In this document: in pieces, positions 1 to 9,700 of the stretch | Numbering within the stretch: the first letter of the stretch is position 1 | How the letters are laid out: each line of letters starts with the position of its first letter | Assembly: GCA_964548165.1 (NCBI GenBank) | Contig: CAZJQD010000002.1 | Location: 1-27,381, forward strand | Reading direction: 5' to 3' | Origin: CAZJQD01 sp964548165 [NCBI: uncultured bacterium] | Lineage (GTDB): Bacteria; UBA8481 | Length of the DNA stretch: 27,381 bases | Position numbers and translations under genes: made by a program | Notes under the pieces: generated by a model | What the model saw: only the letters and a program-made list of their open reading frames with translations | Databases searched by the model: none | Told to the model about the DNA's origin: nothing

Positions 1-624
1 GCCGAGTCCCTCGACGGCGGGCGGACGGTTCGCGTGCTCGACGTGACGATCGCGTCCCCGGCGGGATTCGCGCCGGTGGATCCGTGCCCGGTGCTTCTGC
101 CGGACGGGCGCGTTCGCCTCTACTACTATCTCTTCGAGCACAGGCCCGGGGAGCACGATCCCGTGCACGCGATCGCGTCGGCCGTCTCCGTCGACGGGAT
201 CCACTTTCAGCCGGAGGGCGTCGTCTTTCGCTTCTCGGGACTTGTCGATCCCGACGTCTTCTGGGACGGCGCGGGATGGCGGATGTTCGTGATGAGCATC
301 GGGCAGCATGCCACGGTCGTGGCGACTTCTGCGAACGGAGACTCGTTTACCTACCGCGGATCGCTGGCCCTGGATCGGATCGGCACCACGAAACCTGTAA
401 CGCTGACGGACACGGAAGGCGGCGGCTTTCGCCTGTACGGATTTCCCCAGGGCCAGGGTGGCCAGGACGAGTTCCGATCGTACAGGTCTCGGGACGGAGT
501 CTCGTGGAGGCGCGAGCCCGGGGTGCGGTTGACGCTACCGGAAGGCATGAGGCAGATGACCGACCCCTTCGTGATTCGCCTGGAAGGGGGCGGGTGGAGG
601 ATGTTCTTCAAGGCCGAACCCTGA
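1..624 (+). CDS. 3' part of a beta-propeller, glycosidase-like protein
   Basis: The reading frame is open from the left edge to the TGA at 622-624, so the gene probably begins outside the window; the first internal start candidate is a GTG at 34. The visible protein (about 207 residues) repeats a blade-like pattern: hydrophobic strand, a DG turn, then an SxDG or RDG turn (for example DGRVRLYYY, SVDGIHF, SRDGVSW). It also has two related elements, DPDVFWDGAGWRMFV and DPFVIRLEGGGWRMFF. This pattern fits five-bladed beta-propellers of the GH43/GH32/GH130 type, in which DP-containing strands line the active site. I cannot assign a substrate or prove catalysis, and a non-enzymatic propeller is equally possible. 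MsrA follows 64 bases downstream on the same strand. There is no signal peptide to judge because the N-terminus is missing. Confidence 0.6.
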   Translation, partial: AESLDGGRTVRVLDVTIASPAGFAPVDPCPVLLPDGRVRLYYYLFEHRPGEHDPVHAIASAVSVDGIHFQPEGVVFRFSGLVDPDVFWDGAGWRMFVMSIGQHATVVATSANGDSFTYRGSLALDRIGTTKPVTLTDTEGGGFRLYGFPQGQGGQDEFRSYRSRDGVSWRREPGVRLTLPEGMRQMTDPFVIRLEGGGWRMFFKAEP

Positions 625-688
625 CCGCGGGCGCATCCTAATCGCACTTTCTGCGTGCGCTTTTCGCGCGCGCGGCTAGAGTTCGCTC

Positions 689-1222
689 ATGAGCGATTCG
701 GGAACGCACGGAGAGACGAAGAGCCTGGTCCTGGGCGGCGGGTGCTTCTGGTGCCTGGAGGCCGTCTTCGAACGGGTGGAGGGCGTCACGGACGTGACGT
801 CGGGCTACGCGGGCGGTCGCACGCCTGACCCGGACTACGATTCCGTCTGCTCGGGCATGACCGGGCACGCGGAGGTCGTGCGGATCACGTTCGACTCTTC
901 GCGTGTCAGCCTGGAGCAACTGCTCGATCTCTTCTGGGCCTGCCACGATCCCACGACCCCGGATCGCCAGGGCGCGGACGTGGGCTCGCAGTATCGATCC
1001 ATCATCGTCGTGGCCGACGAGGAACAGAACCAGGCGGCCCTGGCCTCACGACTGCGGGCGCAAGCGAAGTTCTCGGCGCCCCTCGTCACGGAGATCGTTC
1101 CCCGAAAGCCGTTCTACCCGGCGGAGCCTTACCACCAGGATTACTATCGCCGCAACAAGGCCGCCCCCTATTGCCAGATGGTTATCGGCCCCAAGCTGGC
1201 GAAGATGGGGCCAGGCCGCTAG
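689..1222 (+). CDS. msrA: peptide-methionine (S)-S-oxide reductase MsrA
   Basis: This 177-residue protein has the usual length and motifs of MsrA, which reduces the S epimer of methionine sulfoxide in proteins using thioredoxin. The signature GGCFWC lies at residues 17-22, with catalytic Cys19. The family motifs GYAGG, GHAEVV, HDPTTPDRQGADVGSQYRS and EPYHQDYY follow in order. The C-terminal YCQMVIGPKLAK motif carries another Cys, a common position for a resolving cysteine. No signal peptide is seen, so it is likely cytoplasmic. The ATG at 689 gives the expected short N-terminal lead, although no strong Shine-Dalgarno sequence precedes it. It is not fused to MsrB, and no msrB is visible nearby. 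Confidence 0.97.
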   Translation: MSDSGTHGETKSLVLGGGCFWCLEAVFERVEGVTDVTSGYAGGRTPDPDYDSVCSGMTGHAEVVRITFDSSRVSLEQLLDLFWACHDPTTPDRQGADVGSQYRSIIVVADEEQNQAALASRLRAQAKFSAPLVTEIVPRKPFYPAEPYHQDYYRRNKAAPYCQMVIGPKLAKMGPGR

Positions 1223-1339
1223 TTCCGCAGTTTTTATCCACAGGGGGCAGGATCATTGAGAATCTGGAATTGGACCATCCCGAGGTGCCGTGGGATGAAA
1301 GTCGCAAAGGTGCACCCTGACCCCGTATAGACTGACGGG
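1223..1339. other. spacer with a possible small mobile-element relic
   Basis: This 117-base spacer lies between msrA and the membrane-protein gene. A short open stretch (about 1222-1320, plus strand) ends in a peptide reading ELDHPEVPWDESRKGAP before a stop, and is followed by TGCACCCTGACCCC at 1311-1324. Ends of the CTGACCCC type are, from memory, often seen at REP-like or miniature elements mobilised by single-strand (Y1/RAYT-type) transposases. I see no partner inverted copy within the spacer, so this is only a possible one-ended relic. It may also hold the promoter of the downstream gene. Confidence 0.25.
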
Positions 1340-2785
1340 ATGCTGGTAACCAGGCCCGATCGCGTCGTCAGGGACGCCATGTTAATCGCCGCGGTCTTTG
1401 CCCTGTTTCCCGTAGCGCTTGCCTGGCCGGGGCTCGACAACTTCTTCTGGTGCGAGGAAGCAGCGACGATTCGGTGGGTCGGTGCCATTCTCGAGGACCC
1501 TTCGCGGCTCTTCGATTTCTACGGGATCGCGTTTTATCCCGTCACGATGGCGATCACGACCCTGCAGGTCATGCTCCTCGGCGCCACGCCCACGGCCATC
1601 CACGGCACCGACCTCGCTCTGCACGTGGCCAACGGCATCCTCCTTGCCGGGCTTTTCGCGAGGTGGCTCAAGGATCCCGTGGTGGCGGCGCTGGCCGCCC
1701 TGGCCTGGATGCTCTCCCGGCACACGGACGAGGCCATCTTCTGGATGGGCGCTCGCCAGCACGCCCTGGCCCTCTTCTTCGCCCTGCTCGCGTTTCACGC
1801 CGACGAGCTGGGAAGGAGACGCTGGTCGGTTGCCTGTGTCCTGGCCGCCGTCCTATGCAAGGAAGTCGGGCTCCTGGTCGTGCTCCTCTTGACGCTTCGG
1901 CATTATCATCTAGCGGAGGCGGGCTCGGTCGGGCAACGCATCGGGGATGCCCTCCGCCTGACCTGGCGACCCTGGGCACTGGCAGCGGTGTATCTTCTCT
2001 TTCGCGGCGCCGTGGTCTTGTATGGTCCACGCGAAGGCCAGGCCCTGGGGATCCCGGAGCTCCCGCTTCACAAGGTTGCCTACCTGCCCTTGCAGTATCT
2101 CGAGCTGAGTTTCCTGCCCTGGGACCGAACCACGACGCTCCTCGTGGCGGCCGTGGTCTATGCTCTCGCCTTCTGGCAGGGCTCCGCGATTTCAAGGTTC
2201 GGGCTCACCTGGATGCTCGTTTCTCTCCTTCCGTTTCAGCCGCTGACCCACTTTTCATCGCGTTACGCGCTCTTCCCCTTTGCCGGGTTCCTGCTGGCGG
2301 TAGCCGGAATCTGGAACTGCCTGTCTCCGGCGCGCAAGCTGGCTCTCCAGGTGCCCGCTCTCGCGCTGGCGATCGGCTACCTGCTCTTCCAAGGCTACAT
2401 CGTCTTCCTGGATGAAAAGGACTATGGCATGCGGGCCGGTTTCGTCGCGCAGCTGGCGGGGGAGTATCACAGCGTGGCCCCGCAGATCCCGGACGGACCC
2501 GTGGCGGTCATGCCCGTCTCCGGGCTCGATGCTCAGCCCGTGGTCAACGAGCGGTGCTTCATTCCGAAATTGAATGCCCCGATCCTCCATGGTCTCTGGG
2601 GAATCATTCCCGCCGACGACCTGGTGGGCCTGGTGGAATTCTCGCGAGGCCGCGCGTGGATTCCAGCCGACACCGCGCCCCTGGGCTCGCCGCTTCTCGT
2701 GCATGGCGGCGACACGTTTGTCGTCACCACGTTGACCGAGAGCGAGACCCGCCCGCTCATCTTCGGAAGACTGGTGAAGCTGTAG
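1340..2785 (+). CDS. polytopic membrane protein, GT-C glycosyltransferase-like
   Basis: The 481-residue protein has about ten or eleven hydrophobic segments up to residue ~355 and then a soluble, probably periplasmic tail of about 120 residues. The first segment (residues 14-30) is followed by an acidic CEE motif at 38-40, placed like the catalytic acidic residues in the first outer loop of GT-C lipid-phosphosugar transferases. Later loops are rich in Arg, Trp and His (FWMGARQHALAL, CKEVG), also typical of such proteins. The donor and acceptor cannot be named, and a non-catalytic membrane protein is possible. The start is uncertain: ATG 1340 gives a basic leader (MLVTRPDRVVRDA) but lacks a clear ribosome site, whereas ATG 1379 (Met14) is preceded by AGGGA at 1370-1374. 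It converges with the minus-strand gene ending at 2890. Confidence 0.65.
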   Translation: MLVTRPDRVVRDAMLIAAVFALFPVALAWPGLDNFFWCEEAATIRWVGAILEDPSRLFDFYGIAFYPVTMAITTLQVMLLGATPTAIHGTDLALHVANGILLAGLFARWLKDPVVAALAALAWMLSRHTDEAIFWMGARQHALALFFALLAFHADELGRRRWSVACVLAAVLCKEVGLLVVLLLTLRHYHLAEAGSVGQRIGDALRLTWRPWALAAVYLLFRGAVVLYGPREGQALGIPELPLHKVAYLPLQYLELSFLPWDRTTTLLVAAVVYALAFWQGSAISRFGLTWMLVSLLPFQPLTHFSSRYALFPFAGFLLAVAGIWNCLSPARKLALQVPALALAIGYLLFQGYIVFLDEKDYGMRAGFVAQLAGEYHSVAPQIPDGPVAVMPVSGLDAQPVVNERCFIPKLNAPILHGLWGIIPADDLVGLVEFSRGRAWIPADTAPLGSPLLVHGGDTFVVTTLTESETRPLIFGRLVKL

Positions 2786-2793
2786 GGGAGGGC

Positions 2794-2812
2794 TTCCCGG
2801 TCCCGGCGGGAA
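2794..2812 (+). terminator. weak hairpin after the GT-C-like gene
   Basis: TTCCCG at 2794-2799 can pair with CGGGAA at 2807-2812 around a seven-base loop, nine bases after the stop codon, and is followed by the T-containing stretch CGTTCTATTT. The stem is short and the U-tract is interrupted, so it is only a candidate terminator. It lies in the 104-base gap between convergent genes. Confidence 0.25.
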
Positions 2813-2889
2813 CGTTCTATTTCCCCCGCCTCACGCAGGCCTTCTCCGTGCCTCCGCGTCTCTCGTAGCGATCTCCCTGGATTTTGGGG

Positions 2890-3309
2890 TTAGCGGAAGG
2901 AATTGAGATCGGCCGCGCCGGACCGCTTCATCTCCTCGAGAGCTCCCTGGTCGGATGCACGCGACGTCGCCGGGACCGGGACGTTCGGTTCCGGTGCCGG
3001 CCGCGCGGTGTCCGGAGCTTGCGGCGTGGCGAGCGCGCCGAGGTCGTGCGCCGCCTGCTGGTTCTGCCGGAGCTCCGAGGATGCCGAATCCCTCAAGGCC
3101 TGGAGCGATCGCTCGTTTGCCTGGGCGGTTCTGTCGGCGCGCGCCTGTCCCTCGTAGGCTACGCGCACGAGCGGCATGATCCTGTCCCAGTAGAAGACGA
3201 GTAACAGGAGCGGCACGAGAAGGACAACGATTCCGAACAGGGAGAAATTGAGGTGAGATTTTCCCCTGAGCTTCTCGTGGGATTCCTGCTGATGGCGCGG
3301 GCTGACCAT
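2890..3309 (-). CDS. small single-span membrane protein, function unknown
   Basis: This 139-residue protein has a hydrophilic, basic N-terminus (residues 1-22), one strong membrane span at about residues 24-41, then an Arg/Ala/Gln-rich stretch (about 50-90) that could form a helix or coiled coil. A Pro/Ala-rich linker (95-118) and a short polar end follow. By the positive-inside rule the tail would lie outside the cytoplasm. I do not recognise a family. It starts 27 bases downstream of the DUF4177-like gene on the same strand, so the two are probably cotranscribed. No clear ribosome-binding site precedes the ATG, which could mean translational coupling or an incorrect start. Confidence 0.6.
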   Translation of the reverse strand: MVSPRHQQESHEKLRGKSHLNFSLFGIVVLLVPLLLLVFYWDRIMPLVRVAYEGQARADRTAQANERSLQALRDSASSELRQNQQAAHDLGALATPQAPDTARPAPEPNVPVPATSRASDQGALEEMKRSGAADLNSFR

Positions 3310-3336
3310 GACGCGAGAATACAGCGTGAGCGGCCG

Positions 3337-3540
3337 TCAGGTATAGACGGTCTCGCGCTTGGTGATCGTCTCCTTACGCACGATGGCGAAGAAGGTGTTC
3401 GCCTGGAAATCGCGGCGAACCGTGTCGCCGAGCAATTCCCAGCCGTCCTTGGCCAGCACGTTCAGGCTGCTCTCGATGGCGTCGCGGGTGGTCTCCGCCG
3501 CTGTTTGGGCATCGACGACCTTGTATTGGAAGTAGCTCAT
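3337..3540 (-). CDS. small DUF4177-like protein
   Basis: The 67-residue protein begins MSYFQYKVV and contains the core LNVLAKDGWELLGD, followed by a strand reading FFAIVRKE. The order of a YKVV strand, a helix ending in a (D/E)GWEL turn and a final strand matches the small DUF4177 family, whose biochemical role is not established. The ATG is well supported: AAGGAG lies eight bases upstream on the minus strand (plus positions 3549-3554). A TATACA hexamer (plus 3603-3608) could be a -10 element, but I see no matching -35. It heads a probable two-gene unit with the membrane protein ending at 2890. Confidence 0.7.
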   Translation of the reverse strand: MSYFQYKVVDAQTAAETTRDAIESSLNVLAKDGWELLGDTVRRDFQANTFFAIVRKETITKRETVYT

Positions 3541-3779
3541 GGAGGTCTCCTTCTGCCGCTACCGCGAGGCGCGAAGGCGCGCGAGGCGCGGCAGGGCGCT
3601 CCTGTATACCACGGTTTCGGGCTTGAGCACGAATATTCGGGCGGGGTCTCAGGCCAAGTTCCCAACAACTGACTTCATAAGGGCGACTTCCGGCCTGGAA
3701 CCGCCGGGAAAGGGCCCTCGGTCGACCTTGTGAAGCCGGCAGGAGGCGACTGGCACCCTCCGCTGAGAACCCCGGACAG
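3541..3779. other. intergenic region without a recognised gene
   Basis: These 239 bases separate the end of the dockerin protease gene from the DUF4177-like gene on the same strand. I see no RNA gene and no strong hairpin with a T-tract. The stretch near 3549-3610 holds the Shine-Dalgarno sequence and possible -10 element of the DUF4177-like gene. The size of the gap suggests that a separate transcription unit begins here. Confidence 0.4.
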
Positions 3780-6700
3780 TTATCGTCCGAAGTTCTGACG
3801 GACCCAGGCGAGGTCGGAGGCGTCGACGTCGGAGTCGCCGTCGATGTCCGCGGGCGGCCAGAAGACGCCGCGGGCCGTGGCATCGTGGATGACCGAACCA
3901 TCGAGCACGTTGATCCGGCCGTCGTCGTTGGCTTCGCCGGCGAGGAGAGCGGGCAGCGCGCCGAGATCGGTGTCGCCCACGAGCGTGAGCGTCGCCAGGG
4001 CGCGGAGGTGGCCGGGGCCTTCGCGACGGAGGGTCCAGTCGCCGGCCGGGACGTTCCAGAACGAGAAGGTATCCCCGGCCACCGTCGTGAATGTGCGCGT
4101 CTCGGTGCCGTTGGAGAGCGTGAGCGTGCAGCCGCCGGTGGCGGGGCGGGCCTGGAGGGGAGCGGTGCCGGAGACGGCAAAGTGGGCGACCATGGTCTCG
4201 GTGGCGCGGACGATCGAGTCCGAGTAGAACGACTCGTTCCGGGAGTCGAGGTTGTCGAAAGCGGTGACGCGGTAGGCATACGCGTCGAAGACCGGGAGTC
4301 CCACGTCGTCGAGGCTCCGCGCCAGGGCGTCGACGGTGGCGTGATGTACCCAATACGTGGTGTCGGAGGTTGGGGATCGGTAGATCCGGAACCCGGCGAG
4401 GTTCGTGGCCGGCTCGGCCTCCTCGGACCCGGTCGGCGTCGACCAGCTGAGGCGGATGCTCGTGGGCGAGAGCGCGAGTGCCGCGACGGAGTCGGGCGCG
4501 CGCGGGGCGACGGAGTCTGCGCCGAGCGTGGTGTCGATGGACGAGAGGCGGAACGGCAGGAAGCGGACGAGGGCGCGGGATTCGGCCGTCGCGCCGGAGA
4601 TCCGCCGGTGAATGGCCGCGGAGTCCGTGGTGCCCCACCAGTTCCGAGCGAAGTCGATCGGGAGGCTGGCCTGGCTCCAGTTCCGCACACCGGAGTCGCG
4701 TATCGAGGCATACGGCGACGGGAGGATGTTGTTCTTCTCGAACGTATCGGCGCCGTAATCGGTGTACAACGCGATGGCCCAGTCCCCGTTCGAATCGATC
4801 GTATTTTGCGAGAAGAGGTTGTTGCTGCCGTTGTAGATCGCGACGCCCTCCTGGGCGTTCCCGGAGACGACATTGCGCAGGAGGATGCTCGAATCCATCG
4901 TGGAGCACGAGAGTCCCGCGCCGCCATTCCCGGTCACGATGTTGTCCGTGATGACGTTGTTGGAGATCGTCAGGCTCATTCCGTCGAAGTCCGAACCCGT
5001 GATCCGGTTGCCGACGATCTGCAAACGATCCGCGGTCCCGACGTAGAGGCCGGTGGACTGGTTGGAGGTGATCGTGTTGTTCCGGATCTCGCCGCCGACC
5101 AGGTCGAAGAGGAAGAGGGGATCGCTCGCGTTATTGGCGATGGTGCAGCCCCGGATGACCAGCCCCGTGCAGAGTCCGCCCATGATGCCTCCCCACGCGT
5201 GGTTGGTGAACCGGCAGTTCTCGATGAGCAGGCTGTCTGCGTATTCGAAGTACATCGCGTAGTTCTGGCTGCTGGTGAAGACGAGATCGACGAGCGTGTT
5301 GCTCTCGCTGGCGCGGATATCAGCGCTCACGAAGCTCGAGGAACTCATCCCGCAGAAGTAGGACGATTCGATCCGGTTGCCGTTGGATCCGGCCTCGAGC
5401 CCGATCGCCTGGTTGGTATGCGTATCGGAGCGCACCCGGCTCACCGTCGACGAATCCACGTTCCGGAAGACGATGCCGTCGTAACCGTTGGTGATGCGGA
5501 AATCGGCGATCCGGATACCGGCGACGTCTTGCGCGAGAAGAATTCGGTATGCGGGTCGCGTGCTGAGGTCGAACCGGATGACGGTCCTGCTGGAGTCCAC
5601 GCCGAGGATCGCGACGCCGCTGTCGTCGAGCGTGATCGTGTCGGCCTCGTAGTACCAGCCGACGTCGAGAAGAACGGTGTCGCCGGGCGAGAGGAGAGGC
5701 TCGACGGCGTTGAGCGTCCGCAGGGGCTTGTCGGGCAGGAGCCCGTGGTTGCCGTCGTTGCCGACCGCGGAGGTGTACGAGTCGCCGACTGTCGACGTGT
5801 CGTTCACATACCAGGTGTTCGGCCCCGCGGTGTCGACGACGAGCGTGGTCGCGGAGGCGGTCGAGTCCGAGTAGAAGGACTGGTTCTCGCGGACGGCCGC
5901 GTCGAAGCCGGTCACGCGGTAGTAGTAGGCGGTCGAGATCGCGAGTCCGTTGTCCGTGTAGCTGGTCGTTCCGGCGCCGACCTGGCCGAGGAGCATCCAG
6001 TTCGTCGTCTCCGGCGTGGACGAACGGTAGACGCGGTATCCGGCCAGTCCGACGGCGCCGCCGAAGCCTTCTTCGTTCGTGCTGACGGGTGACCACTGGA
6101 TCCTCAGCGACGATGACCCCAGTGGAGTCGCCGTGACCGAGTCGGGGCTGCGCGGGGCCGTGGTGTCGGCCGCGGGCGCCGTGTCGGCGGAGCCGAGCCG
6201 GTAGGGGACGGTGGCGAGGCGCGCGGTCGACTCGACGGTCGATCCGCCGACGAGCGCACGGACGGCGGCGGAGTCGGTGGTGCCCCACCAGTTTCGCGAA
6301 AGGTTGAAGGGTGTGGACGCGGTGGACACGTTGAAGGCGCCGGAGTCCCTCCAGGACGCGTAGGACGAGGTCGCGATGTTGTTGCGCGTGAACGTGTCGG
6401 CGGAGGAGGCGCCCGAGAGGTGGATGGCCCAGCCCGCGTTCGAGTCGAGCGTGTTCTGGGCAAAGTAGTTCCCGGAGGCTGTTTCGAGGAGGAATCCGGT
6501 CGTGTTGCCGGCGGCGAGATTCGAGAGGAACCGGTTCTCGTTCGATGAGGCGACGTGTATGCCGGCGCCCGCATTGCCGCGCGCCTCCACGCCGAGGACG
6601 AGCGCGCCCTGCGTGCCGCTCTCGATCGAGAGGCCGTGCGATCCGGCCGTATCGCATCGCAGCCGCAGGAGTTGGGCGGCGTCCGCGTTCTCGAGGAGGA

Positions 6701-9700
6701 TCCCGTGCCATCCGCCGGTGACCGCGAGGTCCTGGACCAGGATGCCCGTGGTCTCGCGGAGATGGAGAGATCGTCGACCGGCCTGGGTTGCGTCGTCGAA
6801 GCGGATGATCGTCAACGTCGATTCCGCGCCCGCGAGGACGACGCCCGCGACCTGCACGGTGACCGTGTCGTTCTCGTAGTACCAACCCGCGTCCACGTAC
6901 ACGGTATCGCCGGCCGTAAGGCGGCCCTCCAGCGCGTTGAGCGTACGGAGCGGGGTCGCTCGGGCCAGGCCGTCGTTCGTGTCGGCGCCGATCGCGGTGG
7001 TGTACCGGTCGCCGGTCGTGGAGGAGTCGTTGACGTACCAGACGTTCGGGACGGACGTGTCCGTGACGGCGGGCGCGGCCGCGGTCGCAATGGAGTCCGA
7101 GTAGAAGCCTTCATTGACGGTCGTGGCGGCGTCGAGGCTCGTGATGCGGTACGCGTAGGTCTCACCGGCGGAGACCGCGTGATCGATGGTACTGTCGGCG
7201 GTCGCGTCCAGGGTGGCGAGAAGGAGCCAGTACGAGGTGTCGGCGGTCGGCGCGCGGTAGAGGCGGTATGCGGCGAGGGTGACGGCGCCACCGCTCGGTT
7301 CCTCGTTGGTCGTGGAGCGCGCCCAGCTGAGCGCGATGGCGTTGGATCCGAGCGGCGCGGCCGTGAGCGTGTCGGGCGACCGTGGCGCGACGGTGTCCGT
7401 CCCCAGGGCGGGATGGGGCACCCCGAGTCGATACGGCGAGAAGATCGCGAGCGCGATCGAGTCGGCGCTTCCGCCGATCCGCCCGCGGATCACGGCGGAG
7501 TCGGTGCTGCCCCACCAGTTTCGGGTCACGTCGACATTCTGCGAAAGCGTCGACCCCTGGAAGAGGGCCGAGTCCCGCCAGGTTGCGTAGGGGCTCGTGA
7601 GGAACGAGTTCTTGCGGAACGTGCAGCCGGAGACGGCGCCCGTCAGACGAAGCGCCCACCCCGCGTTGGAGTCCGCGATATTCTGGACAAAGACCGCGCT
7701 CTCGGTGGCGGCGAGATCGAAGCCGGAGGCGCCGTTGGAGCGGGCGGCATTTCCCGTGACGGTGGCATGGGGCGACGCATCGAGGGCAAATCCTGCGCCG
7801 CCGTTCCCGGTTGCCGCGCTCTGCGTCACGACGACGCCGGACGATCCGCTCTCGACGACGATCCCCGAACCGCCGTTCGAGTCGGCGCGGACGCGCGCGA
7901 GGACGGCCGTGTCCGCGTTCGCGAGCCTGATGCCGATCCAGCCGCCGCTGACGGCAATGTCGCGCAGGGCGAAGTGGGAGGCGTTTCGGACGTGGATGGC
8001 GCGGTAGGCGGGCGCGGTGGCGTCGTCGAACCTCACGAGGGTAAGCGTCGAGTCCGCGCCCTGGATCGTGATCGCGTTGGTCTCCACGACGAACGAGTCG
8101 TTCTCCGGGTAGACGCCGGCGTCGATGTAGACGGAGTCTCCCTCGGAGAGGAGGCCTTCCAGCGCGGAGAGCGTCCGGAGCGGCCTTCCCGGGGCCCGGC
8201 CCGTATTGGTGTCGTAGCCCCACCCGGTCGTGAATCGGTCGCCCGTCGAGGCGGTGTCGTTGAGATACCACGCGTTGGGACCGGTGGTGTCAAAGGCGGT
8301 GTTGAGCCCCGAGACGACGAGCGAATAGACCTGCGGGCCGTCGACGAGCGTGCCCTTGTGCGAGACGGTGATCGTGTAGTTGCCCGCGGGCGCCGACGGC
8401 ACGAGGACCTGCTCGACGTTGTCGACGTCGTTGTCCGCCTGCGTGGCCGCGCTCGCGGGATTCTCGACGTCGAGGCGCCAGGGCAGGAAGATGGCGCCTC
8501 CGTCAAGGGAGACGCGGAGATCGAGATCGTTGACGAGCATCTTCGTCCGGGCATTGAGAGCGGCGGCGGGGACGGTCGGGACGGTGTCGGTCCAGCAGAG
8601 CGTGACGCGGATCGTGTCGCCGGACCCGGTGTACGCGAAGGTCTCGGTGGAGCTGTTCGCGAGCGTGCGTTCCACGAGTCTTCGCTCGGCGCCCCCGTCG
8701 TCGGCCGTGATGAGGGCGGCGGCGCCGACCCCGTCGAGGAGCCCCCAGCCGTAGATGTAGTCGGGGCCGTTGGCAGGTCCCGCCTCGAGCGTGGAGTTGA
8801 GAACGACGGCCTTGAGCGTCGAGGCCAGCATCGTCTCGCCGCCGTGCGTGTTCCGGTAATGCTGCACGAGCAGTCCCAGCGTGCCGGTAATGACGGGACT
8901 GGCCATCGAGGTTCCGCTCCAGAATATCTGCGCGTAGGCGTCGTCGGCGCTCGATACGGTCGAACGGACGTTGGACCCGTCGGCCACGAGGTCGGGCTTG
9001 ATCCGGCCGTCGTCGGTGGGGCCGAAGTCGCTGAAGTTGGTAACGGCGACATCGGTGGGAGACGAGTAGCGCCCGACGATGCCGTAGACCGCGCCCACGA
9101 CGAGTCCGTTCTTGGAAACCGCGGCGCCGTTCAGACAGTCGTAGCCGTCGGGTCCGCCGTCCGTGTCGCGGATCGTCGTGCTGTACACCCAGGTCTCGCC
9201 GCCCCAGATCCAGTGCCCGGTAGGGGGCACCGCTCGCCAGTCACTGCGGTCGTTACCCGCCGCCTTGACGATGAGGTAGTAGGGCGCATTCCAGGCGACG
9301 TTGTCCCAGGTCGCGGAGGTCGCGGTGTACAGCCCGAAAGCGTAGTCCTCGGTCTGGCTCAGGGTCGTATCGCCGTACCAGTAGTACGTGTCTGAGACGT
9401 ACCAGCCGCGGACAAACCCGTAGGAGTGGTTGGAGGCCAGGATCGCACGATTGGCGGCGGCCGTGGCCATCTCCGCGGCGTCGTAGTTCCAGTCGTGGGC
9501 CAGGAGGTTGCCGGCATGGGACATGCCCTTCGCGCCGGCGTCGAGGCCGGAGGCGATCATGGTCCCGGCAACATGCGTGGCGTGATCGGAGAGCGTCGAC
9601 ACGGTATCCCCGAGCTCGACGCGGCCCCCGAACTCCTGGTGCGTGGTCCGGACCTTGCCTCCTTCCCAGATACCAAGGAGCACACCCGCTCCGCTCAGCG

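Noticed and set aside
3885-9395. Long plus-strand open frames (735 and 946 residues) opposite the subtilase gene
   Set aside because: They lie antisense to a gene with clear domain homology, are rich in Arg, Gly, Asp and Val in the way expected of shadow frames in GC-rich DNA, and show no domain pattern.
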